A stretch of DNA of 64,000 nucleotides from contig OU862928.1 of the NCBI GenBank assembly GCA_917880885.1, positions 14,093,721 to 14,157,720 of the forward strand, in the 5' to 3' direction. Positions within the stretch are counted from its first letter, which is position 1. Every line of letters starts with the position of its first letter. Positions 10,331 to 20,686 of this stretch are shown here, piece after piece. The notes under the pieces were generated by a model. That model worked only from the letters and a program-made list of their open reading frames with translations, was not told the origin of the DNA and made no database searches. A program made the position numbers and the translations under genes. The DNA comes from Limnephilus marmoratus. Taxonomy: Eukaryota > Arthropoda > Insecta > Trichoptera > Limnephilidae.

Positions 10331-11860
10331 CTATGTCATTTTTGGCGTCTTCGCTAGGGTTTTCTCATTGACCTCTTTAAGCCATATTTTTATTCTTGAT
10401 TTGTATTCAATTGGATTTTTTATTAGTTTTATGTCTTGGGGAAGGAAGTAATGGAGTTTTGTTGCAAAGTATGTATAGTTTCTTTGTCCAAATGTGGTTT
10501 TATAACTACGAATATTTTTTATATTATTTTTATTCGATCTAGTGTTATGCATACACGGTCTAGTAGAGGATTGATTATTTTTGAAGAGCTTCAATAATAT
10601 ATTTTTGGCATATATTTGTTGTACAGTTGGTACTTCAAAATTATTGAAAATTTCATTTGAAGGCGTTCTAATTGGTACTTTCAATATGGTCTTTATGATT
10701 CCTTTTTGAATCGTATTCAGGCTGTGTAGGTACGTTTGTGCAGCAGATCCCCATCCTATGATTCCATATTCAATTCGAGAATGACATAACGCGTAGTAGA
10801 CCTTTTTCATATCCTTTTTATTTAATACGTTTCTTAGATTTTTAAAGAAATATATAAGGCTTGTGAGTTTTTCTGTAATACCTTTGATGTTTAGGTTCCA
10901 TCTAAGATTTTCGTCAATTATTACTCCGAGATATTTTATGTTTTGTGTTTTTTCGATGACGGGGCAGTAACATTGTATATTATTTCCATGGCATTCATGT
11001 AATTTTAGTTCCAGTGATTTTATTGGTTGGCCCCTTGAGTTTATTGAAAATGTTATATATTTTGTTTTGCTTATATTAAGGGTAAGCGAGTTGATTTTAA
11101 GCCAATTTTGAAGTGAACTAAGCCCTTTTTCAGCCTCATTAAATGTATCAGTCCAATTTTCTTCTTGAAATAATAAAACAGTATCATCAGCAAAACTGAT
11201 TATGTTTCCTGTGATGGTAAGGTTAGTTAAATCGTTGATGTAGATAATGAACAGAATCGGTCCCAGTACACTTCCTTGAGGAACGCCATAGTTATAAGAT
11301 AGAAGTTTGCTCTTTTGTTTGCCAATTTGTACTTGTTGTTCTCGCCCTGTTATATATGACTCCAATAAGTTCATTGTTGATTCGGCCATTCCTATTTTTT
11401 TTAGTTTAGTTAGTAATATTTTATGGTCTATTGTGTCAAAAGCTTTTTGAAGATCTATGAATAAAGCTAAACATTTTTTCCCATCATCTATGTTTTTTAT
11501 GGCCATGCTTGTTAGATTTTCTATGGCATCATTGGTGCTCAGATTTTCTCTAAAACCATATTGGGATGGTGATAATAATTTGTTTGGTTCAAGAAATTGA
11601 ACAATTTGCTTCTTCATTACAGTTTCCAAGATTTTTGAAAAAGAGCTTAAGAGTCGAACTTATGGGTCGGTAATAATTATATATATATCCTTTTTGTTAC
11701 CACTTTTATGTATGGGTATAACTGTAGCTTTTTTAAGGCATGAAGGGAATACATTTGTAGTTATAGACAGATTGACCAAGTATGTCAATGGGAAGGTCAG
11801 TTAATTTTGTAGTTGTTTTATTTGAGATTATGTCATTACCCGATGATTTATTAATATTAA
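10331..11860 (-). pseudogene. LINE reverse transcriptase (same clade as 35.1 and 43.3 kb), frame-shifted
   Basis: The frame 11629-10331 covers the reverse transcriptase from just after the NYRP region. It has SQYGFRENLSTNDAI, block A LFIDLQKAFDTIDH, block B YGVPQGSVLGP, block C FADDTVLLF, IKYLGVIID, and a C-terminal TTFGQRNYTYFATKL block. Upstream homology (PSCLKKATVIPIHKSG, KSSGNDIIS) continues to about 11860 but in shifted frames: one indel lies in an AT-repeat before NYRP and another just after it. No endonuclease or ORF1 is present. The FGQR..Y C-terminal signature is shared with the elements at 35122-37047 (there FGQR-H) and, loosely, 43322-46324, so three members of one clade lie in the window. 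Confidence 0.8.
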
Positions 11861-12181
11861 GAGTCTATATACCACTTACCTTACTATCTATATACCACTT
11901 GTATATAGACAGTAGGTTTGTTTTTCAGAGAAAAAAGGAACACATTCATTTATTAAATTCATAATCTAAACAAATAGCTATTAGATACTGAAGATTTATA
12001 TTTATGTCCCACTGAAGCCCTTGTTTACCTAATTGGAATTCACATTCTAGGGAAATGGAAAATCATTATAATTTTGTATTTTACCTTATGTATATTTAAC
12101 TATAGAAGTAGTTGTTGATTAAATTCACTTGTATATATTTATACTATTCTGTAATTTAACAAACTTACCTTTATTGTTAAC

Positions 12182-12773
12182 TAGCTTTTGCCCTCGGCTT
12201 TGCTCGCATGGTATTTGGGGGTTTCCCACTCCTCCACCTTCCCTATCCCCACTCCCCCCCCACCTTTTCCCCTGCCTGTTCTCCCCTCCACTTCCCCCCT
12301 CCCGCCACTCCCCCTCCCATCCCCCCTCCATAACCATTACATTAATTTTTCAAACAGCTCACGTGCCACCTATTAAAACGTAACAATAAAAAACGCGCAG
12401 TTTCGCATTTATAATATTAGTACAGATTAGTATTTTATACAAATGTGTTAGAATTTTTACAATCAAAAGAAATCTCCATAGTAACCAAAACGAATATAAA
12501 ATGATAGCGCACGTCAAATAATTACTTAGCAACGCTTTGCTTTTCATCCGTACAATAAACGTATAGTAAATATTTTTTAACGTCGGAGCTTATTCATAAC
12601 GCCAGAGTTTATATACTGATGTATAGAGCCTATATTACTCGCAAATAATGTAGATTTCTATTAGTGAATGATTTTTTAAGTCCATTCAGTATTTATTGCG
12701 TGAAAGAGTAACAAACATCCATACATCCATACAAACGTTCGCCTTTATAATATTAATAAGATTTATCCTCAAC
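12182..12773 (+). repeat. Dispersed repeat with pyrimidine-rich core and 'ttataatattaataag' end
   Basis: Begins 'tagcttttgccctcggctttgctcgc', passes through a C/T-only stretch (12230-12335) and ends 'catccatacaaacgttcgcctttataatattaataag'. Such start and end blocks are typical of RTE-type 3' ends or derived SINEs in insects, from general knowledge. A partial relative lies at 41880-42115. Confidence 0.5.
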
Positions 12774-12867
12774 ATTATACATACCGTTTACCATTGTACC
12801 ATGTTATTGCAAAAAAATTGTCATTATTAACATTATTTATTAATATTATTATCAACATTATAGATAT

Positions 12868-13020
12868 ATACATACCAGTGGCGGTCCGTGAGTTTTCAGT
12901 GAATTTTGAAAAAAAAAATAAAATTCGTTTTCAGCTACAACAACATCAATAACGGCGTATTTTTCAATCCTAGCACTCTGGCTTACTGAAAACCCACGGA
13001 CCGCAACTGGTATGTATGTA
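12868..13020. mobile_element. Short MITE with ~32-bp terminal inverted repeats
   Basis: The left end 'cataccagtggcggtccgtgagttttcagt' is matched in reverse complement by the right end 'actgaaaacccacggaccgcaactggtatg' with only a few mismatches. The total length is about 150 bp and there is no coding capacity. The flanking 'tacata/tatgta' is palindromic, so the exact border and target duplication are ambiguous. The superfamily is uncertain. Confidence 0.75.
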
Positions 13021-13335
13021 TGTATATTTATTAAATCCAAATTTAGAAATTGTCATCCGGAGGTACATACCTTACTCCCTGCGATCCGTGAATACATTGA
13101 ACATGAATAAATTAGCTTCCTGTAAAAAGGTTGAGACAAAGACTATTATACTTTGTCTCTCGTTTTTCACATTATTACCTTCCAAGTAACTTTTATCACA
13201 GTCCTAATAATAATGCATCGTATATGTATTCTACCAACCCGAGTATTAATTACTACCTATCAGCAATATAAATGAACTTGGTGATTCTGATCACCTCTGA
13301 ACTCTGAACTCTGAACAGCTATTATCATATATGAC

Positions 13336-13753
13336 GACCTCCGTAGTCCAGTAGGTAAGACTCTTGACTCACAATCCGAAGGTCGCGGGTTCGAACCCGG
13401 CATGCGCATAAATTTTATTTGATTAATTTGTGTTATTTCACAATTAATTCATTTAAAATAATATATAGTATATTTGCGGCATGTTCCAGAGTGGAAGATA
13501 CTATCAGTATCGCCCTGGTGTAAGACCACCATTCAGAATTGAAACGTTGCTTGAAAATGGCTTTAGCCGTGTTTGGTGACCAGATCTGAATAGCCAGGTA
13601 CTTCCCAACCTTCCTCTTCCCCACCTCCTTTCCCTCCCCACTACCTTCAGCCCACAACATACCCCAATTGGGAATGCCATAGTCTCACAGGCTCCAGACG
13701 GGAGCAGTTGAGATTCTTGTGCGGTATTCACTGTAAAAAAAAAAAAAAAAAAA
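13336..13753 (+). repeat. SINE family A, full-length reference copy
   Basis: The tRNA-like head has an A-box-like 'tagtccagtaggta' and a good B box 'ggttcgaaccc' (13388-13398). Then follow an AT-rich linker, a body with 'gaccagatctgaatagccagg', a pyrimidine-rich block, 'ccccaattgggaatgcc', the 3' block 'ctccagacgggagcagttg' and a poly(A) of about 19. Total about 418 bp. Other copies in the window are truncated relative to this one. Confidence 0.85.
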
Positions 13754-14034
13754 CCTTGTTGTCAACAGCTCCTAAGCGAAGATACCTTATTTTATAGTAG
13801 ACGCCAAATTTTAATGCCGGCCTGAACTTGACATCCATTCTCGCATAGATACGAACTTTTCAATGAACATAAGCGAAAGAGAAAGATGCGTAAAAACGTA
13901 CGTGCGACCTTAAATTCGTCCATTGGGACGATTTATATATAAATACTGGGTGTCCCAAAAGAAAGTTGAAAGTTAGTGGATCGATTTAAAAAAAAGTAAG
14001 GGTTCTATTGAAAAAATATACACAATTTGGGAAT

Positions 14035-14555
14035 TTATTTCTTAAAAATAATATCGTCCAAATGTAACCTCTCGCGTTCGCGGTATTCATTTAATCGAAG
14101 AATAAATTTTCTTATGACGGCTCGGCAGGTAGGTTTCGTGATGGCTGCCATTTCGTGATGGATATTTTCTTTTAATTGCATCAGGGAAGTCGGATTTTTG
14201 GCGTACACTTTAGATTTGAGATAACTCCATAGGAAAAAGTCCTTAGGGGTTAAGTCAGGACTACAAGGAGGCCAATTTATGTCACCTCTCCTGGAGATCA
14301 ATTTACCAGGAAAAATTTCACGAACTCGTGGCAGAGACCTATTTGACGTATGTGACGGTGTGACGGTGCTCCTTCTTGCTGGAACCATATTCTTTGGTTA
14401 TATCCAGTAAAGTTTGTAGGGGTGCAGCTTTAGGTCTTTGTGCAAAACACTGTGTAATGATGATCTATGCATATTTAAAGCACTTGCGCGCTTCCGAATC
14501 GAAAGGTTTGGATTGTCACGAAAAGACTAATAAACACTCTCTACTTTTTCTGAGA
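14035..14555 (-). pseudogene. mariner transposase, C-terminal half
   Basis: The minus frame ending at 14035 has the mariner block ISRRGDINWPPCSPDLTP followed by DFFLWSYLKSKVYAKNP, the region holding the third catalytic acidic residue (the D of SPDLTP). Upstream, between 14555 and 14390, are SIRKRASALNMHRSSLHSVL and HPYKLYWI in a broken frame. Near 14360 the expected WFQQ-x-GAPSHTSN is disrupted: the second catalytic Asp is Glu (WFQQEGAPSH) and 'ccgtcaca' is duplicated in tandem, shifting the frame by 8 bases. The transposase is therefore dead. Confidence 0.75.
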
Positions 14556-14559
14556 GAGA

Positions 14560-16176
14560 TGGAAAAGATACCTCGAAATGCTGTACAATGGGAAGGGAAA
14601 TAGTGACAACGAAACATTGATAGAAAGAGAAAATGAGGTAGACGCAGATGATTTGGGAGATCCCATCACTAGAGAAGAGTTTGATCTCGCACTGAAAAAC
14701 CTCAAAAACGGGAAAGCACCCGGAATCGATGACGTTCCGGCTGAACTAATTAAACCAGCAGGAAAAGGAACTATAGATGCCCTGTTTAAAATGATACAGA
14801 CAATGTATAAGACTGGAAAGATACCAGAGGATTTCGAGAAATGCCTAATTGTTACATTACCAAAGAAAGCAGGCACGACGAAATGTGAACAACACAGAAC
14901 TCTTAGCCTAATATCTCATGCCTCAAAAGTATTGACTAATATCATTCTAAAAAGAATCGAACCAAAAGTAGAGAACATCCTTTCCGGAGATCAGTATGGC
15001 TTTAGAAGAGGTGTAGGAACCAGAGAAGCAATATTGTCGCTACGAATACTACTTGAAAAAAGAATAAAAAGAAACCAAAACACATTCATCGCATTCATAG
15101 ACCTGGAAAAGGCTTTCGACAAAGTAGAATGGAAAAGACTCTTCGAGATTCTGAAGAGAATTGATATCAAATATAGAGATAGACGAATAATCCAGGCGCT
15201 ATACAAGAATGAGGCCGCTATAATTAGATGTGACAATGATACAAAAGAAGCCAGTATAAGACAAGGGGTGAGACAGGGATGCTCTCTGTCACCTGTTCTT
15301 TTTAACGCTTATATACAAAGTGCGATTGACGACTTGAGAGAGAGAATGAGTCACAGAAAAGGTGTAAAGATACACGGGCAAAAGGTGGATATGATAAGGT
15401 TTGCTGACGATATTGCATTGGTTGCTGAAAGCGAAGAAGAACTGCAAGAGGCCTTAACAACCATGCAAAGCATTCTCCAAAATAACTATAACATGAAGAT
15501 AAATAAAGACAAAACAAAGCTGCTGACTGTAGGCCGAACGCAACATCAGATGCGAATAGAGATGTCAGGAGTTCCACTAAAGAACGCCAAGGAGTTTGTC
15601 TATCTCGGGAGCAAAATAACATGGGACGGTCGGTCTAAGAGCGATGTCGACAGCCGTATACACCAGGCTAGGCTTGCTTTCAATAAAAGGTCGAAAATAA
15701 TTGAATCAAATAATATAGACCTAAAGCTGAGAATACTCCTCATCAAGACCTATGTATGGAGTATCTTGATGTACGGCTGCGAAACATGGTGCCTATCCAA
15801 AAGAGATAAACGGAGACTAGAGGCTTTTGAGATGTGGTCCTATAGAAGACTATTAGGAATTTCCTGGAGAGACCACATTACAAATGAGGAGGTTCTCCAA
15901 AGAATCGAAGGAGGAAGGCACCTGCTCAGGACCTTGTCCGAAAGGCGTGCAAGGTGGATCGGCCATGTAATACGACAAGAAGGCCTCTTGCATTCCATAA
16001 TGGAGGGTATGATCGAGGGGACAAACTCTAGGGGACGCCCACGCCGAGAGTACCTGGAGGACCTGCTGGTGGACATGCGCCGCTTATCATATGCAGACCT
16101 CAAAAGAGCCGCACAAGACAGGGAAGAATGGAAGAGGAAACTAAAGGAAATTGCTGCAAACCAATCCCAGGATTGA
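14560..16176 (+). pseudogene. RTE-like reverse transcriptase, 5'-truncated, frame fully open
   Basis: The frame is open from the junction at 14560 (RWKRYLEMLYNG, typical of the region just before the RT) to the stop at 16176, with ATG at 14578. Motifs: LKNGKAPGIDDVPAELIK, block A AFIDLEKAFDKVEW, block B RQGVRQGCSLSP, block C RFADDIALV, FVYLGSKI, then the C-terminal domain with GCETWCLSKRDKRRLEAF, YRRLLGISWRDHI and RRARWIGHV. The apurinic-type endonuclease is missing. The copy lies inside a mariner, in a 'gagagaga' context present on both sides that probably includes the target duplication. The complete absence of stops over 532 residues suggests a recent insertion. Confidence 0.85.
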
Positions 16177-16194
16177 AACCAGAGAGAGAGACGT

Positions 16195-16480
16195 TTTCTA
16201 CCGTTCTCGATGACCTTGGTCGCCCGGATTTTCCTCTTCAAACTTTTTGACCCATTTCGAATGAGAGGAATGCTTGGCGCTTTATTCAAGTGACGAAAAC
16301 CTCGAATATTGCAGAATCTTCTAGGCGCCACAGTCACCGAATCACCATTTTTGTAAAACTCACGCACGCACAACGCGCGGTCGCTCTCGTGAAACGCTCT
16401 ATAGTGACTGAATTCCCAAGAGCCAGGCTACTGATTGACATACCCCCCGCGCTCTTCAATAAAGTTGCCTTCACTCAGTA
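16195..16480 (-). pseudogene. mariner transposase, N-terminal half
   Basis: The minus-strand frame contains FYKNGDSVTVAPRRF, NKAPSIPLI and the GRPR-like linker region (KRKIRATKVIENGRKR), equivalent to the paired helix-turn-helix DNA-binding domain of mariner transposases. The frame is damaged: an in-frame stop interrupts it in one reading and the usual GRP hinge is changed. It is separated from its C-terminal half by the inserted RTE sequence. Confidence 0.65.
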
Positions 16481-16597
16481 AACAAAACAAATATAAACAT
16501 TCTTTTGAACACCCTGTACATATTATATTAACGTCAGGCCGGTATTAAGGTTTGGATTTCACTACACGAGTTTGCAAAATTACAGCGGCATCAGTTT

Positions 16598-16650
16598 ACT
16601 GCCCCCTGCCCCCTTCCCCTTCCCCTGCCCCTGCCCCCTGCCGCTACACA
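16598..16650. repeat. C-rich low-complexity tract
   Basis: Alternating 'cccctgcc' and 'ccccttcc' units, simple-sequence expansion. No gene. Confidence 0.7.
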
Positions 16651-17067
16651 CTGCGTGCTTACCAGAGAGTACGAAAGCAAATTTTTAAGCATTTTAACGA
16701 GATTTACCATTAAGGTTTTAGTTGTTTCAAAGTCATCACCAACATGGAAAAATTAAGGACCAAATAGTGACAGTAACTTATAGTTGTTTAATAAAAACAG
16801 AGTGTGCAATTCACACGCAGTAGAAGTGAAACCTTCAAAAAACTATTGAAGACAAGACTACGAAGCATCGCACAAAGAGGAGACTGATTATACTATATCA
16901 TTCTCTTGCAGGTTAAATCCTATAGATATAGAATGCGTTTGTTTCTTTTTAGTGTAGCTATTTTTCGTTTCATATCACAACGGTGCTACAGAAGTTTTCA
17001 CTTAAAAAACAAAACTAAAATGAGATACTGAAATAATCTCGCGGTCACTGGATTTTTTCTGATAAGG

Positions 17068-17146
17068 ATGACATTGAACACAGTTCAGTTGTTCCCTCTG
17101 TCCGCGATGTTCGTGCTTTTAGTAATGCTGCTCTGTGGCTTATCAG
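17068..17146 (+). CDS. Host gene exon 1: signal peptide of a secreted Sushi protein
   Basis: ATG at 17068 opens 26 codons plus one base up to a GTAACG donor (17147). The encoded peptide has a short polar start, then a hydrophobic core rich in Leu, Val and Met (AMFVLLVMLLCGLS), and joining to exon 2 gives Ala-Pro-Ala right after Ser, a believable signal-peptidase site. The exon ends in phase 1, exactly what exon 2 needs. An upstream ATG at 17020 reads only three codons to TGA. The gene is called by me from splice sites and phase; no transcript evidence is available. The peptide alone would be weak, but the three-exon agreement makes it credible. Confidence 0.65.
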
Positions 17147-17444
17147 GTAACGAATTAACTAACTAATATCGCGCTATTTTTCTGAAGGGGTAGGCAAAGA
17201 AGATGGACCGACACACATCTCTGTCTGGTACACACTCCTTGCTTCTTTCACATTCATTGCTCTATTCTGTTGTTTTGTCTATTGTCGTTGACACGCCCCG
17301 ACTAAAGAATATGATTCACTTCCTCTACCATTCACGTGATACATTCTCTTGACACTCATTTCTTTGTTCTTCCACTCTACATTTTCTTAATATTTCTCAT
17401 TACGCTTAAATAGATATTAAACATTTTTGTTGGTTTTTGTGTTT

Positions 17445-17795
17445 CACGGATGAGGTTTGTCTCCGTATTGGCGGTCAATGCATTTACCCGCCTACTGCGT
17501 GGCGGGTCGAATCGGGAGGGATTGGTTGATGTAGATCGAACCTAGATCTCTCCAGCTGGACTCTGAACCCATCGCCTTGCACCGCAGTGGGAGGGATAGA
17601 TTCACACGTCCATCACTCCTAGGCACATTAACCTCCAGATTCCTTTCCACCCCTTCATATATTTTTCCTTCCCAACACTTCCTCCCCTTTCTTTCCCTGA
17701 AAAGACCCTCCACACACATTCCCCAAAGATGACGAAGACTCTGAATTATTGTTTTCACATTTCTCAGGGCCCCCTGTGTGGAGCTAAAAAATATA
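17445..17795 (+). repeat. SINE family B copy in host intron 1
   Basis: Contains the middle block ('cttgcaccgcagtgggagg'), pyrimidine-rich block, 'accctccacacacattcccc' and a degenerated terminal hairpin ending 'ctcagggccccctgtgtggag'. The 5' part is diverged. Confidence 0.7.
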
Positions 17796-18280
17796 TATAT
17801 CTTTCTTATATTTATTGCGCTTCTCCACATTAGTAATACGGTCAAATGTGATTTTACTGCACACTCGCCTCAGGGAACTCTTTTCTGCAGGATTCAAACT
17901 ACTTAAATGATATCTCCTGTTCCAGATCCATGCCTCATAGTGTTGGTATCAGCACTGCATTGTGGACTGCTAGTCTCGTTTCGAAGCGAGATTAAAACTA
18001 ATCTGTTCTTCGTTATTTACATTAAAATTTGACCTTCTTTCGACATTTTGCGCAACCAATACTACTAAAGTTTATCAGTAATAATATCACCGGGAAACAA
18101 AAGATAATTTGCAACAGAATTTTCTGTGCACGGGAGAGGAGATATGCCAATAGAAGAGTGTTTTGGACGTAAATAAGTTCAAACATCTCAAAATTTTAAT
18201 GAAATAAAACATTTCCTCAATTTTATTTCAAATTGATAAGTATCACTCCTCCATCCCGTCACTTAAACCCGAATGAAATC

Positions 18281-18982
18281 GGTTCCGCTACTTTTCATCC
18301 TGCTACAAAATATCTCCGACAAACGATCCTAAGAAAAAAACATCCTCTGACAAAATATCCTACGGATAAAACATCCCCAAAAAAATCTACTGAAACCTAA
18401 CCTAACCTATCCAAACTTGACAAAAATTTGACGAAAATAATACAAACAACCTGTAAACACAACAAACTATTTATTAAATGAAAAAATAGAAAAAAATCAC
18501 TTTGTAAAACACCACTTTTTATTAGAATTAATATTTAACAACCAAAAATGGTTTCGCTTAGCTCAAGCTTCATCAGGGCTTATTATATCAACTTAAGAAG
18601 ATTACATACAGACCAAGACACATATATAAAAGAAATTAAAAGAATGAGTGAAAGAGATTGCAATAGAATAGGCGTAACCCTATTGGTGCCAGAAACAGGT
18701 ACAAATAGAAAAGAGGGAGACAAATTTTTTACAGGATGGGTAAATAGAGGGGGAGGGAGGAAATTGTTTGGAAAGTCTTTGCTTCATTCGATAAAAAAAA
18801 CAATACACTATTGTTAAAAATAGGAAAACGGGATAAAAAAATATAGACATCCAGTAAAGACAATAAATTACTGTTATAAAATAGTAATATGTAAAATTAG
18901 TTTAGGTTTTAGTAGATATTTTATTGTAGGATGGTTTGTCCGTAAGATATTTGGTCTTTGGGGTATTTTGTCGCGTGGTACC
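18281..18982. mobile_element. Foldback / Mutator-type element with repeat-rich termini
   Basis: The left end 'ggttccgctacttttcatcc' and the reverse complement of the right end 'ggtaccacgcgacaaaatacc' share their first bases and a series of 'acaaaatatcc'-like units. Flanks aatgaaatc (18272-18280) and actgaaata (18983-18991) agree in 7 of 9 positions, consistent with an old 9-bp target duplication. The interior (about 500 bp) shows no recognisable protein. The ends resemble the much clearer element at 50435-53125. Confidence 0.55.
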
Positions 18983-19009
18983 ACTGAAATAATGTCTTGT
19001 TTATTTCAG

Positions 19010-19043
19010 CTCCAGCGCCAGTCACCTCAACCTCTCCAACAAG
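19010..19043 (+). CDS. Host gene exon 2: Pro/Thr/Ser linker
   Basis: A 34-bp exon between acceptor 'tgtttatttcag' (AG 19008-19009) and donor 'AAG|GTTAGT' (19044). Entering in phase 1 from exon 1 it reads Ala-Pro-Ala-Pro-Val-Thr-Ser-Thr-Ser-Pro-Thr and leaves in phase 2, the phase required by exon 3. The peptide is the sort of short, probably O-glycosylated spacer found after signal peptides. Small exons are easy to imagine by chance; support comes from good sites at both ends plus matching phase on both sides. The foldback element at 18281-18982 ends only 27 bp upstream. Confidence 0.6.
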
Positions 19044-19589
19044 GTTAGTATGCGTTCAAATTCTATATTGTTTTTCTTAAATTAGTGTGAGCTAATCTCG
19101 TGTCACAAGATCAATGACTAACAAAACAGATACGAAAGAACGCTTGAATATTTAAAAAGAAACAATGCAGGCTCCAACTACGTATTTGCGAAATTTGATC
19201 TACTTGACAAAACAGCTTATGCAAGAGCACTATTGAATCACACACACACAAATAAACTACATAACAACTCCATACAAACATATTGGATAATCAAAACTAT
19301 ATTCTCATATCGAATAGTATTAATAGGCTTGCGTCTGCGTGGTTGAATTTCAGAACCCGGCTTCGAGTGCATGTCTGACGCCACACAATACACGCCGCGC
19401 CTTGCGTGGAATTTCAAACAAAGCTACCATTATAATTCGGTTTCGAATTCAAGAATTCGTCACAAAATGTCGCCACTTCCGTTAGCAGGACGAATGGGGA
19501 CGTGTTCCCCTAGGTATAATTGCTACGAATTTGAGAATACGTGGAATCTCTCAGGATGTGGAAAGATTGATAGTAATACATAGCGTTGT

Positions 19590-19804
19590 ATCAAGCGGCT
19601 ATATATTACATATGACGTCATTGCCTCTCTCGGTTACTTTGTACCAGTGATTAGCTACACTGGATGACAGTGGATCCGAGGAACGCGGTTTTTTTGAAAC
19701 CAGTTCCTGTTGGATTTATAAAAAGGTCACCAACACTAACCGGGCAAAGCCGAACCAACAGCCGCCCGCAAAAACCTGCGGAGCGGGTTTTTAACTGCTA
19801 GTAA
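19590..19804 (+). repeat. Dispersed repeat, inverted mate of 1509-1715
   Basis: Shares 'ggctatatattacatatgacgtca', 'gaaaccagttcctgttggatttataaa' and 'gagcgggtttttaactgctag' with the reverse complement of the first copy. Non-coding; family unknown. Confidence 0.55.
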
Positions 19805-20557
19805 CAAATTCATACCCTCAATAATTACTTTTGGACAAAGGACATGGCTTTACTTATTATATTATTCCTGTCGGAATTATAACACTAATAGCCTTACTAA
19901 AAAAGCCAGTGAAAATTTTATTCAATTGTCAAACGGCCGCGGATATGAAAACATTACTAATTAAAAAATTGTTCATGGAAAAAAATACACATTGTTTACA
20001 CAGCCTGAGAGGGTAGTTTATGTCTGTTTTATTAATGATGTCTTAATAAAATTTGGAATTTTTCCAAAGTATTTTGAATGTTCTATATATTTCTTATTTT
20101 TGAAGATGTCGTAAAACAAATACCATTTATGAAAACAAGATAAAATTACCTTTTAGATTTGTGAATTTTAAATACACTTTAGTTTTAAAAAACTGACATA
20201 TTTTAGAATTCAAACGCGGAAAAAAATGGATTTTTTTTTTAGCAAAACATTTTTGATGAAAGTGTAGAGAAATTTAAAAAAAACAAAAATTAAAAAATAC
20301 AGTCCTTTTGTATAATGAATAATAACTCTCAATAAACACAGTGAGCACGCACTTTTTTTCGTCCCAAGTAAAATAACAATAAACACCAATTAATATCTCT
20401 TTTTAGTGCTTTTTTCTAGTCAACTACTAAGTGACTACACGACAACTGCACAGTCTTAGGGCTAAGAAAAAAAAAAACAGTAAACGCGCTTAAATTCAAC
20501 AAACAAACTTCACATCATCCATATTTAAAATTATTGTTCACCATTGGCTGAGGTACC
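19805..20557. other. AT-rich stretch, probably including the 5' UTR of the next LINE
   Basis: No coding signal. The 5' end of the LINE that follows cannot be placed; the region 20330-20557 directly preceding ORF1 is the likely 5' UTR. Confidence 0.3.
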
Positions 20558-20686
20558 TTGCACTCTACACGCCTAGTGTCCGTCCACCACTACTTACTTA
20601 GTGAACGTTATACCAGACTACAAGCCACTATCCAGGGAAGTTCAACCAACTATTTAATTTATTTTATCAAAGTATTAGAACTAATT

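Larger units (their letters stand above)
13946..16516 (-). mobile_element. mariner-like element split by an RTE insertion
   Basis: The ends 'ctgggtgtcccaaaagaa' (13946) and, in reverse complement, 'cagggtgttcaaaagaat' (16516) are flanked by TA on both sides, as in mariner elements. The transposase runs on the minus strand: its N-terminal half lies right of the insert (about 16480-16195) and its C-terminal half left of it (about 14555-14035). Without the inserted 1.6 kb the element is about 0.95 kb of recognisable sequence, shorter than a usual 1.3-kb mariner, so it had also lost material. Confidence 0.75.

Noticed and set aside
12129..12383. Proline-rich open frames on both strands, also at 41834-42170
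   Set aside because: Produced by a C/T-only low-complexity stretch in a dispersed repeat.
18548..18817. 89-codon frame inside the 18.3-kb foldback element as a transposase
   Set aside because: Too short, no catalytic motif, and no similarity to known transposases that I recognise.
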